A stretch of DNA of 64,000 nucleotides from positions 13,011 through 77,010 of the forward strand of contig RDOA01000004.1 in NCBI GenBank assembly GCA_011364925.1. Direction: 5' to 3'. Every line of letters begins with the position of its first letter. Position 1 is the first letter of the stretch. This DNA comes from Promethearchaeota archaeon. Its GTDB lineage: Archaea; Asgardarchaeota; Lokiarchaeia; Sigyniarchaeales; SOKP01. The notes below the pieces were generated by a model, which was not told the DNA's origin, made no database searches, and saw only the letters and a list, made by a program, of their open reading frames with translations. Shown one piece after another: positions 25,701 through 34,192 of the stretch. The position numbers and the translations under genes are program-made.

Positions 25701-26384
25701 TCATATTCTTTTAGATATTGTCAACATTATGATATAATCAGCTACATCTTCAGCATTATCGCTTATGTTTTCGAGTTCGAAAATACAATCATGGATCTCT
25801 ATAGCGCTGAAAGGATTTATATTTGGATTATTTGATACAAGTAATCGATTAATTGCAAAATGTATTTCATCGCATTTATGCTCTAAACTGTTCACTTCTT
25901 CCCCCAATTTTTGTATCTCCTCCTCTTTAGCAGCCATTAAGTCGTTAACCATTAAGTTTAACAATTTAACAGCTTCTACAGAATTCTTTGCCATTTCTAA
26001 TGTTTTTACATGCACTTCATGATCCAAATTAAGAAAATCAGCATGATTCATATATATTAAAATTCTGGCACTGGCATTTGCCGCATTAGCAACATCGTCA
26101 ATTCGTTTGACTAGATGAGTTAAATTCTCGCGTACATTTGGAGTTAGCTCTGCCTTGGAAAGCATTTTAAGGATGTTTCTACGAATTCCGTCCGCTTGAT
26201 GTTCTAACTCGGTAACTCGGAAGAACACCTTTAACGCAAGGTCTACATTCTTTTCTTCAATGAGATAAGATAAACCTTTCTCAAATTCGACTACACACTC
26301 AAGAACTTTTTGCATATGGATAAGAGTTTTATTTATTGCACTTTCTTCATTTCGGGATTTGAACCATTCAAATAAAGAACTCAT
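25701..26384 (-). CDS. DUF47/PhoU-like protein
   Basis: A 227-residue all-helical protein with the repeated PhoU-type pattern: 'KVFFRVTELEHQADGIRRNI' near 50 and 'VNSLEHKCDEIHFAINRLL' near 165, each an E/D-rich metal-binding helix. DUF47 proteins regulate or assist transporters, typically phosphate. Here it is the last gene of an ABC importer operon, 34 bases after an ATPase, so it probably regulates that importer. This does not prove that phosphate is the cargo. Confidence 0.82.
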   Translation of the reverse strand: MSSLFEWFKSRNEESAINKTLIHMQKVLECVVEFEKGLSYLIEEKNVDLALKVFFRVTELEHQADGIRRNILKMLSKAELTPNVRENLTHLVKRIDDVANAANASARILIYMNHADFLNLDHEVHVKTLEMAKNSVEAVKLLNLMVNDLMAAKEEEIQKLGEEVNSLEHKCDEIHFAINRLLVSNNPNINPFSAIEIHDCIFELENISDNAEDVADYIIMLTISKRI

Positions 26385-26418
26385 ATATTTATTTACCTCA
26401 TACTTTTCATTTTTTATA

Positions 26419-27642
26419 TTATTCTAATTTTATTACTTCATTTACAACTTTATTCCCGGGATGTTTAAATACTATACCTAATTCTTTTGGAAAGTAGATA
26501 GTTACTTCTAAATTTTCTTTAAATTTGTTATGAACTTCACTTGTAGCAGGAATAGTTACGACAACTGTTTTTTCTTGATTATTTATTCCAATAAGAACTT
26601 CAAAGCGGTAAAACACTCCCATAAATTTACGACGAATTATCTTTCCAAAAAATGAGTTTTTCTTTTGATTAAGGCGATTACCTAACCTAATTTTCATATG
26701 GTTGGCTCGAACAACTAATAGAATTTTATCCCCATGATTATATTCATTGCTCACATCATTCTTAATGTAAGCAGCAAACTGATCTCCTGTGTTTAAATCA
26801 ATTAAAATAGGGCTTGACTCTTCATGTATTTGGGTATAAAAATTATCCTTTTGACCAGACATCTTATAAATGTCCCATTTAGGGGATTCCTCTCTTATAC
26901 AAATACCATCAAAATAATTTATTTCACTCATAAAGTTCGCCACGAATAAATCTTTAGGATAATAATAAATATCATGAGGAGTACCCACTTGAACGAGTTC
27001 TCCTTGATTTATCACAGCAATTCTATCAGCAACCATCATTGCTTCTTCTTCTTCATTTGTAACATGAACAACTGTTAGCTCTAGTTGTTTAGATTTTGCC
27101 ATTAACAACAATTCTCTTCTTAAATTCATCCGTAATCCAGCATCTAGTGCTTTCAGTGGTTCATCTAATATTAAAAGCTTTGTTTGTTCAAGATTCAAAA
27201 GAGATCTGCACAGTGCTACTCGTTGTTTCATACCACCACTCAACTCTTCTGGTAACGCTTCATTTCGTCCTGTTAATAAAGTCATCATTAATACTTGTTC
27301 AACAAGTTTTTTTGTCATTTCAGGATTTCTAGCATTAACCCGACCACTATACGAGATGTTATCGACTAAATTCATGTGTGGAAATAGAGCATAATTTTCA
27401 AACATAAATCCAATATTACGCTCTCCCGGAGTCATCCTAGTAACATCTATATCGTCGAACAAGACTTCGCCGTCATCAGGTTTCACTAAACCAGAAATAA
27501 TCTTAAGTAAAGTTGTCTTACCCCCCCCTGTAGGTCCCAAAATTATGAAATACTCTTTATCCTTAACCTGAAGAGAGATATTTTTAAGAGCGATAAATTT
27601 TCCATACGATTTTGACACATTTTTAAGATCGATTTTTACCAT
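26419..27642 (-). CDS. ABC importer ATPase, canonical signature but altered Q-loop
   Basis: A 407-residue ATPase of the molybdate/iron/sugar importer type. Walker A is 'GPTGGGKTT' near 35, signature 'LSGGMKQR' near 135, Walker B 'LLILDEP' and switch 'VHVT'. The Q-loop glutamine is Glu ('GFMFENYALFPHM' in place of the usual FQN). After residue 235 comes a C-terminal regulatory (TOBE-like) domain with beta strands. The second ATPase of the operon has the reverse defect, a normal Q-loop with a degenerate signature, so the two should work as an unequal heterodimer. Fourteen bases separate the two genes. Confidence 0.9.
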   Translation of the reverse strand: MVKIDLKNVSKSYGKFIALKNISLQVKDKEYFIILGPTGGGKTTLLKIISGLVKPDDGEVLFDDIDVTRMTPGERNIGFMFENYALFPHMNLVDNISYSGRVNARNPEMTKKLVEQVLMMTLLTGRNEALPEELSGGMKQRVALCRSLLNLEQTKLLILDEPLKALDAGLRMNLRRELLLMAKSKQLELTVVHVTNEEEEAMMVADRIAVINQGELVQVGTPHDIYYYPKDLFVANFMSEINYFDGICIREESPKWDIYKMSGQKDNFYTQIHEESSPILIDLNTGDQFAAYIKNDVSNEYNHGDKILLVVRANHMKIRLGNRLNQKKNSFFGKIIRRKFMGVFYRFEVLIGINNQEKTVVVTIPATSEVHNKFKENLEVTIYFPKELGIVFKHPGNKVVNEVIKLE

Positions 27643-27656
27643 TCACTCACCTAACA

Positions 27657-28802
27657 TTAAGATAATGAAGTTTCATAAAGCATATCAGAGGGAGCTTTAA
27701 ACACATGAATGTCATCTATATGTATGCCTATTATTAAAGTTTCTCCTGGAACGAAATTTTCTTCGTAAGATCCTGGCTTTATTGATAAAAATTTATCTCC
27801 GTTATCTAAAAATAAGTAGAATCTTTTTGTAGCACCCACAAATCTCGAATCTTCCAAACTAGCCTTAAAAAATTGGACTCCTGACCAGTCATATACACTC
27901 TTTTCAAAACCGTAGTCTTCAGGAAAAAGGTATACATCTTCAAAACGGAACGCGATAACGATATTGTCATCTAAATCAAACTGTAAGTTTATATTATTAC
28001 AGGTAATTCTAGGGCCTCCTAATCTAATCCACATCTCCATTTTAGCGTCTTCAAGAAGTTTCAAAACAAATCCTTGAAGAAAATTCGTTTCTCCAAGAAA
28101 ATTTGCTACAAATATGCTATTTGGGGATTCATATAAATCATATGGTGTTCCCATTTGTAATATCTTTCCAGCTCGCATTATAATAATTTGATCTGCAATA
28201 GCCATTGCTTCCTCTTGATTATGAGTAACATGGATAGCGGTGAGACCTAAATCTTTTATTAAGTTTCTGAGCTCATGCCGAAAAACATTAGAAACTTTTG
28301 GGTCAAGGGAACCTAAAGGTTCGTCCATTATTAAAATTTTTGCTCCAGTAGCAATAGCTCTTGCGATTCCTAATTTTTGCAAACCAGGATTCCCAAATAT
28401 TGAAGGATATTCGTCAACATATTCTAATAGATCTACTGTGGTAAGTGCTTTCTCAGCTTGTTGGACGATGTAATCATCGTCATAACCACGCATTTCTAAT
28501 CCAAATGTTACATTTTCCCAAACAGTAAGATGGTCAAAAATTTCAAAATGCTGAAAAATAAAACCCATATCCCTATCTTCTGGAGGAATTCCCTTAACAT
28601 CCTTTCCATCGATAAAAACTTTTCCGTTGGTGGGCTCTTCTAACCCAGCAATCATTCTTAATGTAGTAGTTTTTCCACAACCAGTGGGTCCAAGTAAAAA
28701 GACATAATCTCCGTCGTTGATCTTAAGTGTAATATCGTCAACGGCGAGAACTTTTCCCTCATTAAAAGTTTTAGTAACACCTATTAACTCGATTGTTGGC
28801 AT
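27657..28802 (-). CDS. ABC importer ATPase with degenerate signature motif
   Basis: A 381-residue ATPase: Walker A 'GPTGCGKTT', Q-loop 'GFIFQHFEIFDHL', Walker B 'ILIMDEP', D-loop 'GSLDPKV' and switch 'IHVTHNQEE'. Where LSGGQ should be the protein reads 'FGNPGLQKLGIARAIA', so the signature has lost the Ser-Gly-Gly core although the following helix is intact. The C-terminal part (about 240-381) is a TOBE-like regulatory domain. It is three bases from the permease gene. Paired with the other ATPase it would give one working and one defective ATP site. Confidence 0.9.
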   Translation of the reverse strand: MPTIELIGVTKTFNEGKVLAVDDITLKINDGDYVFLLGPTGCGKTTTLRMIAGLEEPTNGKVFIDGKDVKGIPPEDRDMGFIFQHFEIFDHLTVWENVTFGLEMRGYDDDYIVQQAEKALTTVDLLEYVDEYPSIFGNPGLQKLGIARAIATGAKILIMDEPLGSLDPKVSNVFRHELRNLIKDLGLTAIHVTHNQEEAMAIADQIIIMRAGKILQMGTPYDLYESPNSIFVANFLGETNFLQGFVLKLLEDAKMEMWIRLGGPRITCNNINLQFDLDDNIVIAFRFEDVYLFPEDYGFEKSVYDWSGVQFFKASLEDSRFVGATKRFYLFLDNGDKFLSIKPGSYEENFVPGETLIIGIHIDDIHVFKAPSDMLYETSLS

Positions 28803-28804
28803 TT

Positions 28805-30472
28805 TTACTTACCTCCTCTTCTTCGTACTGCTCTTAATGCAAAAATTAGAAAAGCACTGAAAATTATGACTACTGTACTAGCAAATATTGCGCTTGAGTA
28901 TGCATTTGCTTCCACCCAGTCTACGATCAGGACGGGTATAGTTCTAATGCTCCCCATAACTACGATTGTTGCACCAGTTTCTCCTAAAGATCTCGTAAAA
29001 ACCATAATACATCCCGCTATTATTCCTTGCTTTATGCTCGGGAGAGTAATCTTTCTAAACACTGTTAAATTTGAAGCTCCTAATGTACGAGCAGCTTCCT
29101 CAACGCCCACATTTGATGATTCTAAAACTCCAATAATAGGTCTTACCATATATGGAAACGAAAAAGTTACATGAACAAATAGTATCATGAAAAATCCAGG
29201 TTGAAATAAACCTAATCCCGCAGGTCCCCAAAATAGGAATATTGCAAATCCTAACGCGGCTGAAGGAATCGCTATCGGAACATCAAGCATTGTATCTAAA
29301 AAAGTGATAATTTTACCCCATTTTCTTTTTGTGATAATAAAGGCGAAGGGTATTCCAAATATTAGATTGATAACAACTGCTAATGCACCTATTTGAATTG
29401 AAGCCATAAAGCTAACATACAAATAAGCCCATTTATAATCTTGACTAAACAACCCCTCTATAAAATTCCCTTCAGTTAATTGCCAAATAATAAAAAGTGA
29501 GGGTATTAAAATGATAATAACAAGGAATATAAGTGTGATTCCATCTCGGAAGTGTCTTAAGTATCTGTGACTTAAAAACCGCTCTAAATTTGGTAATACT
29601 CGCTTGACAGGAAAATTTCCTCTTCTTGTAAAAAACTTGATTGAAAACAAAAGAGCTATAGAAATTGCTATCAAAATTCCCGCTAGAAGTGAAGCAGCTG
29701 GTAACTCTAATTGTCTCCTAAAACCGACAATCAGTATAGGAGCAGTCTCAACTAATCCAGATAATATAAGTGTAGCTCCTGTTTCTCCAAGACTACGAGT
29801 AAATGCCAGAATAGCACCTGCTATTAATCCTTCTTTCATCATTGGGAGAGTAATTGTGCGAAAAACAGTAATTCCCGAAGCACCAAGTGTTCTAGCAGCA
29901 TCTTCGTACAATGTATCGGATTTTTCTAACACAATTTTCATATTACGGACAATATAAGGGAATGTAAATACAATGTGCCCTAATATTATTAATGGTATTC
30001 CGGGATTTATTCCAAAAATCCCCCAAAAAAGCAGAATTGAAAAACCGAGTGCACTTGTCGGCACTGCCATGGGTAAGTCAACTAGTGCATCCAGTATTTT
30101 CTTTCCTCTAAAATTATATCGGGTTAAAATGATAGATGTCGGAAAAGCTAGGAAAATATCCGCAATTACAGCAATCGTAGCAACGCTGAAGGAAATTCCA
30201 AGTGAATTTAAAATATTAATCCATTTAAGGTTGCCTATCAAATCATCTGCAAATACATCAGAGTAAATTGAAGGTAAATTTAGAAAAATTGTAGAAAAAA
30301 TGTTAATAATTGGTCCTACAACTACGAGAATAAAAAAGATAATAGTGATAGTATCCAATCCCTTTCTATAGACTGGTTTGGAAAAAAAGCGATCTATCTT
30401 TAAGCTTAGAGAAAGATTAGCTTCAACTTGTCGCGTAGTTTTTCCTATTTTAAAAGTATTTTCCTTCAACAT
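28805..30472 (-). CDS. ABC importer double permease
   Basis: A 555-residue permease made of two tandem BPD_transp_1 units, each with about six membrane helices. Each unit holds an EAA coupling loop: 'EDAARTLGASGITVFRTITL' near 195 and 'EEAARTLGASNLTVFRKITL' near 465. Fused double permeases of this kind occur in Fe3+ and thiamine importers (FbpB, ThiP). The two halves can each contact one of the two different ATPases, which explains why the operon encodes two. It starts 14 bases after the binding-protein stop. Confidence 0.9.
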   Translation of the reverse strand: MLKENTFKIGKTTRQVEANLSLSLKIDRFFSKPVYRKGLDTITIIFFILVVVGPIINIFSTIFLNLPSIYSDVFADDLIGNLKWINILNSLGISFSVATIAVIADIFLAFPTSIILTRYNFRGKKILDALVDLPMAVPTSALGFSILLFWGIFGINPGIPLIILGHIVFTFPYIVRNMKIVLEKSDTLYEDAARTLGASGITVFRTITLPMMKEGLIAGAILAFTRSLGETGATLILSGLVETAPILIVGFRRQLELPAASLLAGILIAISIALLFSIKFFTRRGNFPVKRVLPNLERFLSHRYLRHFRDGITLIFLVIIILIPSLFIIWQLTEGNFIEGLFSQDYKWAYLYVSFMASIQIGALAVVINLIFGIPFAFIITKRKWGKIITFLDTMLDVPIAIPSAALGFAIFLFWGPAGLGLFQPGFFMILFVHVTFSFPYMVRPIIGVLESSNVGVEEAARTLGASNLTVFRKITLPSIKQGIIAGCIMVFTRSLGETGATIVVMGSIRTIPVLIVDWVEANAYSSAIFASTVVIIFSAFLIFALRAVRRRGGK

Positions 30473-30486
30473 TCAACATCTTTTAA

Positions 30487-31614
30487 TTATGCCGTGGATT
30501 TGCATAGTAACCACAAATCTGGAATTTTCAACAATACATCCCCATCAGTAGGGGTTTTAAGCTCGGGAATACTAAGATTAAAAGAAATACCGTTAGTTTC
30601 ATAATTAAATACTTCTGGATCTAGCGGTATTGAAGAATTTATTGGTCTGAATCCGTATTCCATGGCGCTTATTACTGTTTCACGTTTATTAAGAAAAATT
30701 AAAAACTCATTTGCTACTTCTCTTTGTTTTGGAGTAATCCAATTAGCATTTAAGATACAGAAAGGATGATCACTATATAATGTACCTTCTTCAGGATACA
30801 CTGCTATAACTTTTCCGCCCACAGATGTACTTGAAATATCTCTTATTAAGTTTTCATACAAAAACGCGATGTTCAAATCTGTAGGACCTTGATTTTTCAT
30901 ATATCTTGCTAAAAAACCAGTAGATTTTCCATAAGTTATCGCACTTGATTCAAAATCTCTTAACCATTGTTGATTATCAGGGTTTGTGAGATCACTCATA
31001 GTTAAATTTTGGGTAGGTTTTCCCGACGCCGCAGCCACAGCCATAATTGTTGTCATGTAGCCTGAATTAGATAAACGAGGATCAGTATGAGCCATTTTTA
31101 CATCAACAGATGGATTTAAATTTAACGCTCTCACATCTGCCAATCCATTGATATTATGAGTTCGGTTAAAAGATTCCCATGTAGCAATAACAATAGGAGA
31201 ATATATTATTTTTACAGCTTCTTCAACATTTACTATAGAAATCTCCTCACCAGTCAAGTCCCTCCATTTTGTGTTTAAGAATGTCATCCAAATAGAACTT
31301 GCGGGGCTCCATATTGTTGGGAAAATTTCTCCATTAAGAATTGCGATAATTGAATCAGAAGAACCATAGGGATGCATATCAATCTTAATCTCAAAGTTAT
31401 CAGGATTAGATCTCCAATAATTAAGAAAATTAGTGTAGGCTATTGTCATCCAGCTAGCCTTTTCTGAACTATATATTATTGTAATGTGTGTTGCTTCTTC
31501 CCCACTTGTTATTACAATACCTGTTAAAAGGCTTCCAATAAGGAATCCTGCAAAAAATATTATAACAAAATTCGTCTTGCTTCTTCTTCCTACTTTGCGT
31601 TTGGGACTTGTCAT
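30487..31614 (-). CDS. membrane-anchored ABC substrate-binding protein
   Basis: A 375-residue type II periplasmic-binding-protein fold. A basic start ('KRKVGRRSK') and a hydrophobic helix at about 15-37 anchor it outside the membrane. Then come 'ITIIYSSEKASWM', 'YGSSDSIIAILNGEIFPTIW' and 'ADVRALNLNPSV', and a C-terminal 'AVYPEEGTLYSDHPFCILNA' segment seen in binding proteins of the ion/molybdate-like branch. It has no lipobox. The cargo cannot be read from the sequence; the 'SPASSIWMTFLN' pattern resembles binding proteins fused to von Willebrand domains elsewhere. First long gene of the importer operon. Confidence 0.85.
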   Translation of the reverse strand: MTSPKRKVGRRSKTNFVIIFFAGFLIGSLLTGIVITSGEEATHITIIYSSEKASWMTIAYTNFLNYWRSNPDNFEIKIDMHPYGSSDSIIAILNGEIFPTIWSPASSIWMTFLNTKWRDLTGEEISIVNVEEAVKIIYSPIVIATWESFNRTHNINGLADVRALNLNPSVDVKMAHTDPRLSNSGYMTTIMAVAAASGKPTQNLTMSDLTNPDNQQWLRDFESSAITYGKSTGFLARYMKNQGPTDLNIAFLYENLIRDISSTSVGGKVIAVYPEEGTLYSDHPFCILNANWITPKQREVANEFLIFLNKRETVISAMEYGFRPINSSIPLDPEVFNYETNGISFNLSIPELKTPTDGDVLLKIPDLWLLCKSTA

Positions 31615-31645
31615 AACATAGAGTACACGTACATACTGTATTTCT

Positions 31646-31744
31646 TTAAATAAATGATCGTATAAAATTATCTAAAAGCATAAATAAAATTCCTACAATG
31701 ATTCCTGCAATAAAGATAATTAAAAATAATATTCTTCGATTCAT
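31646..31744 (-). CDS. possible 32-residue membrane peptide
   Basis: A short frame from ATG 31744 to TAA, reading 'MNRRILFLIIFIAGIIVGIL' and ending 'FMLLDNFIRSFI'. It is one membrane helix with a positively charged start, and it resembles the anchor helix of the binding protein whose gene begins 31 bases later on the same strand. It could be a small subunit or accessory of the importer, or chance. No strong ribosome site was seen. The other bases from 31745 to 32033 show nothing I can name. Confidence 0.3.
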   Translation of the reverse strand: MNRRILFLIIFIAGIIVGILFMLLDNFIRSFI

Positions 31745-32033
31745 TACTCAATTTTCGTTCCAAAAGAGCGTTTTAATGTTTTAATTCTGAACTCAAATTT
31801 AATTATTTAATTATCAGATGAACTCTACTTAAATCTTCCTATATATTATATAGAGGTAAAAATTGATTTGGCTCCGATACCCGTAAATACTATTAGAATC
31901 ATTATGGAGAAGGAAAAAGTCCAAGAAATTAATAATTTCTCACACTCAATTTTTTTTAATTATTTTGGGATAGTATAACGGACATAAAAAAATTGTATTT
32001 TTCTTTAAAAATTATAAAAAGTTGGTACATATC

Positions 32034-32198
32034 ATGATTAGTGATTTAAATGCAAATCTCGAGAGGAGTATTTTGTCGTGCCCTTTTTCACACAAGTGTT
32101 CTCTTCCCAAGATAGAAAATTTATGCAATTTTCCTGATTATAAAATCTGTCCAGATTATTGTTCTAATTTAAAAAGAATAAAAGTTTCTATGCAATAG
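32034..32198 (+). CDS. possible 54-residue cysteine-rich protein
   Basis: An ATG-to-TAG frame with five cysteines in its middle and C-terminal part: 'ILSCPFSHKCSLPK', 'NLCNFPDYKICPDYCSN'. The cysteine spacing and the Pro and aromatic residues look like a small metal-binding domain and not random coding. It lies in a 650-base stretch that has no other long gene, divergent from the importer operon and facing the GuaA-like gene. No family is recognised. Confidence 0.45.
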   Translation: MISDLNANLERSILSCPFSHKCSLPKIENLCNFPDYKICPDYCSNLKRIKVSMQ

Positions 32199-32267
32199 TT
32201 TACCTTTGAATCCCTTTATAGGTTCTATTTCAAACTCCTATTAATATGCATTATTTTTAACCAATTT

Positions 32268-33455
32268 TCATACATATTCAATTGTTGCTGGAGGTTTAGG
32301 GGTAATATCAAAATATATATCTTTAGTCTCAGAGTACTCTAACAGTTTATATTTCAATTCCTCAATTAAGTCTATGGGAAGCTTCGTGACACTTGCTGTC
32401 CTCGCATCTATGCTATTGATTGAACGAATAATTACGTCATAAATACCTTCATGGCTTTCATGGAGTTCGTAGAGAATTCTAGCGTAACCCTTTATTTGGG
32501 AAGCGAAGCGAACTAATTTTTCAAATTCCCATTCACCTTTAATTGATAATGGAACTTCATAAGTTCTTTGACCATTAATAATCCCCGTTACTTTTCTTAA
32601 AAGTACGTCCGTAGTTATTGCCGCAAATGCTTGAAAAGGTTCTTGTTCTCCTTTATCATTAATAATCATGGATTTTCCAAACTTTCCAATATAATAATCG
32701 TTGATAACAGATTCTACAACATCGTGGACTTTTTTCTCGAATTTTAAATTTTCAAGTGTAACAGGACCGATAATCCTTGCCGATAGAGCGGGTCCTGGAA
32801 AAGCCTTTCTATAAACTAACTCGTTCGGCATATTAAAGAACTCAAGTATCTTTCTCACCTCAGGTTTGGTCAGACTTGCTACTGGTTGAATTGTAGCTTC
32901 TACATCGTATTCAATCTCTAAATTATGTTGACTTTTTACAAAACCTTGAATATTTCTATCTTTCAACAAAAGTTCTTCTTGCAAGGACATTGTTTCTTTC
33001 AAATCTGATATTTTTACTCCAAAACTCTCCTCAATATCTGGCAAAATAGTGCCATCCGCTAACAATTGGCAATTTTCTTCTCGAATAACTCTACTTATAG
33101 TGTCGGAATAAGCCTTTTTAAATAATTTCCTTTTACTTTCCGCATCTCCTTCCCCTAAAATCTTAAGGAGAAATTCATCTCTTATATCAACGATTAGCAC
33201 ATCAGGAAAAAGCTCTTTTAAATGTTCCCTTTCTTCTCTACCCCTAATTATTCGCATAAGTCCATGATCAATGAAAACCGGAATTGTCTCGATTTTCGCT
33301 TCTTTGAGTAGGAGATAAGTAGTAGAACTATCGATACCACCCGAAAGTGCACAAAATACTTTTTTGTTCTCAGCATGTTTTTGTAGAAATTGAACTGCTC
33401 TCTTTACAAATTGCTCCGGCTCTCTTGGTGGATCTATTAATCGATGATTTAACAT
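32268..33455 (-). CDS. GuaA-like PP-loop ATPase (GMP synthase subunit B family)
   Basis: A 395-residue PP-loop protein with 'ALSGGIDSS' at about 39, 'LADGTILPDIEES' near 134, 'AFPGPALSARIIG' near 225 and the C-terminal GMP-synthase dimer domain ending 'DITPKPPATIEYV'. Archaeal GuaAb is normally near 308 residues and reads FPGPGLAVR. Here there is an extra 30-35 residues after the IES motif, another insert near 275-300, and changed active-site neighbours. It may be a diverged GMP synthase or an amidotransferase-like paralogue with another substrate. No glutaminase subunit lies in the window. Confidence 0.75.
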   Translation of the reverse strand: MLNHRLIDPPREPEQFVKRAVQFLQKHAENKKVFCALSGGIDSSTTYLLLKEAKIETIPVFIDHGLMRIIRGREEREHLKELFPDVLIVDIRDEFLLKILGEGDAESKRKLFKKAYSDTISRVIREENCQLLADGTILPDIEESFGVKISDLKETMSLQEELLLKDRNIQGFVKSQHNLEIEYDVEATIQPVASLTKPEVRKILEFFNMPNELVYRKAFPGPALSARIIGPVTLENLKFEKKVHDVVESVINDYYIGKFGKSMIINDKGEQEPFQAFAAITTDVLLRKVTGIINGQRTYEVPLSIKGEWEFEKLVRFASQIKGYARILYELHESHEGIYDVIIRSINSIDARTASVTKLPIDLIEELKYKLLEYSETKDIYFDITPKPPATIEYV

Positions 33456-33579
33456 AAAATATTCTAAGCTTGTTAATAAAAAAAGGGTATTTATTAATTG
33501 GTTATGATTAGCTTAATTTTTTAGGTTAGTTCTAAATTACTATCTCTAATTGTCAGGTTTCTTAATTATTTATTAAAAG

Positions 33580-34050
33580 TTATAGAGAAAATACCGATTT
33601 TTTGTTTTTTTCGTGATACTTTTGATGATATTCTTCCGCTCTATAGAACTCCTTAAAGGGAACTATTTCAGTTACAATTGGTTTGGAATACTTTCCAGAT
33701 TTATCAAGCGTATCTTTTAATTTGACAGCAGATAACCGCTGACTCTCGTCCTTATAAAACACAGCAGACCTATACTGGGTTCCAATATCCCATCCTTGGC
33801 GATTAAGTGTAGTAGGATTGTGGATATCCCAAAAGGTTTCTAATAATTCCTCATAAGAGACAATTGAGGGATCAAAGGTCACCTTTACCACTTCAGCGTG
33901 CCCAGTAGTGTTAGTACAAACATCTTTATAAGTAGGATTTTTTGTAGTCCCTCCAGTGTAGCCTACCTCTGTTGAAAGTACCCCTTTAACCTTTCCTAAT
34001 TTGTACTCAACTCCCCAAAAACAGCCCGCACCAAAAATAGCTTCTTCCAT
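33580..34050 (-). CDS. msrA: peptide methionine-S-sulfoxide reductase
   Basis: A 156-residue MsrA that repairs oxidised methionine. The catalytic cysteine is in 'FGAGCFWGVE' at residue 10, followed by 'STEVGYTGG', 'GHAEVVKVTFDP', 'FWDIHNPTTLNRQGWDIGTQ' and 'AEEYHQKYHEK'. The C-terminus ends 'KKSVFSL' with no recycling cysteine, so it would use an outside thiol such as thioredoxin. The frame stays open upstream to a TTG at 34125, but the ATG at 34050 is where the family starts. Confidence 0.93.
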   Translation of the reverse strand: MEEAIFGAGCFWGVEYKLGKVKGVLSTEVGYTGGTTKNPTYKDVCTNTTGHAEVVKVTFDPSIVSYEELLETFWDIHNPTTLNRQGWDIGTQYRSAVFYKDESQRLSAVKLKDTLDKSGKYSKPIVTEIVPFKEFYRAEEYHQKYHEKNKKSVFSL

Positions 34051-34192
34051 AGTTAATACTATCAAAATAGAGACGCTTAAAAAAAATATTGATAATTGTT
34101 CATAAAAGAATTGAAATAATACCAATTAATTATAATAAAAAAGGGGGAATATCTTTAATTGACAAAGATGAGAGTTATTTAAAAAGAATTAA

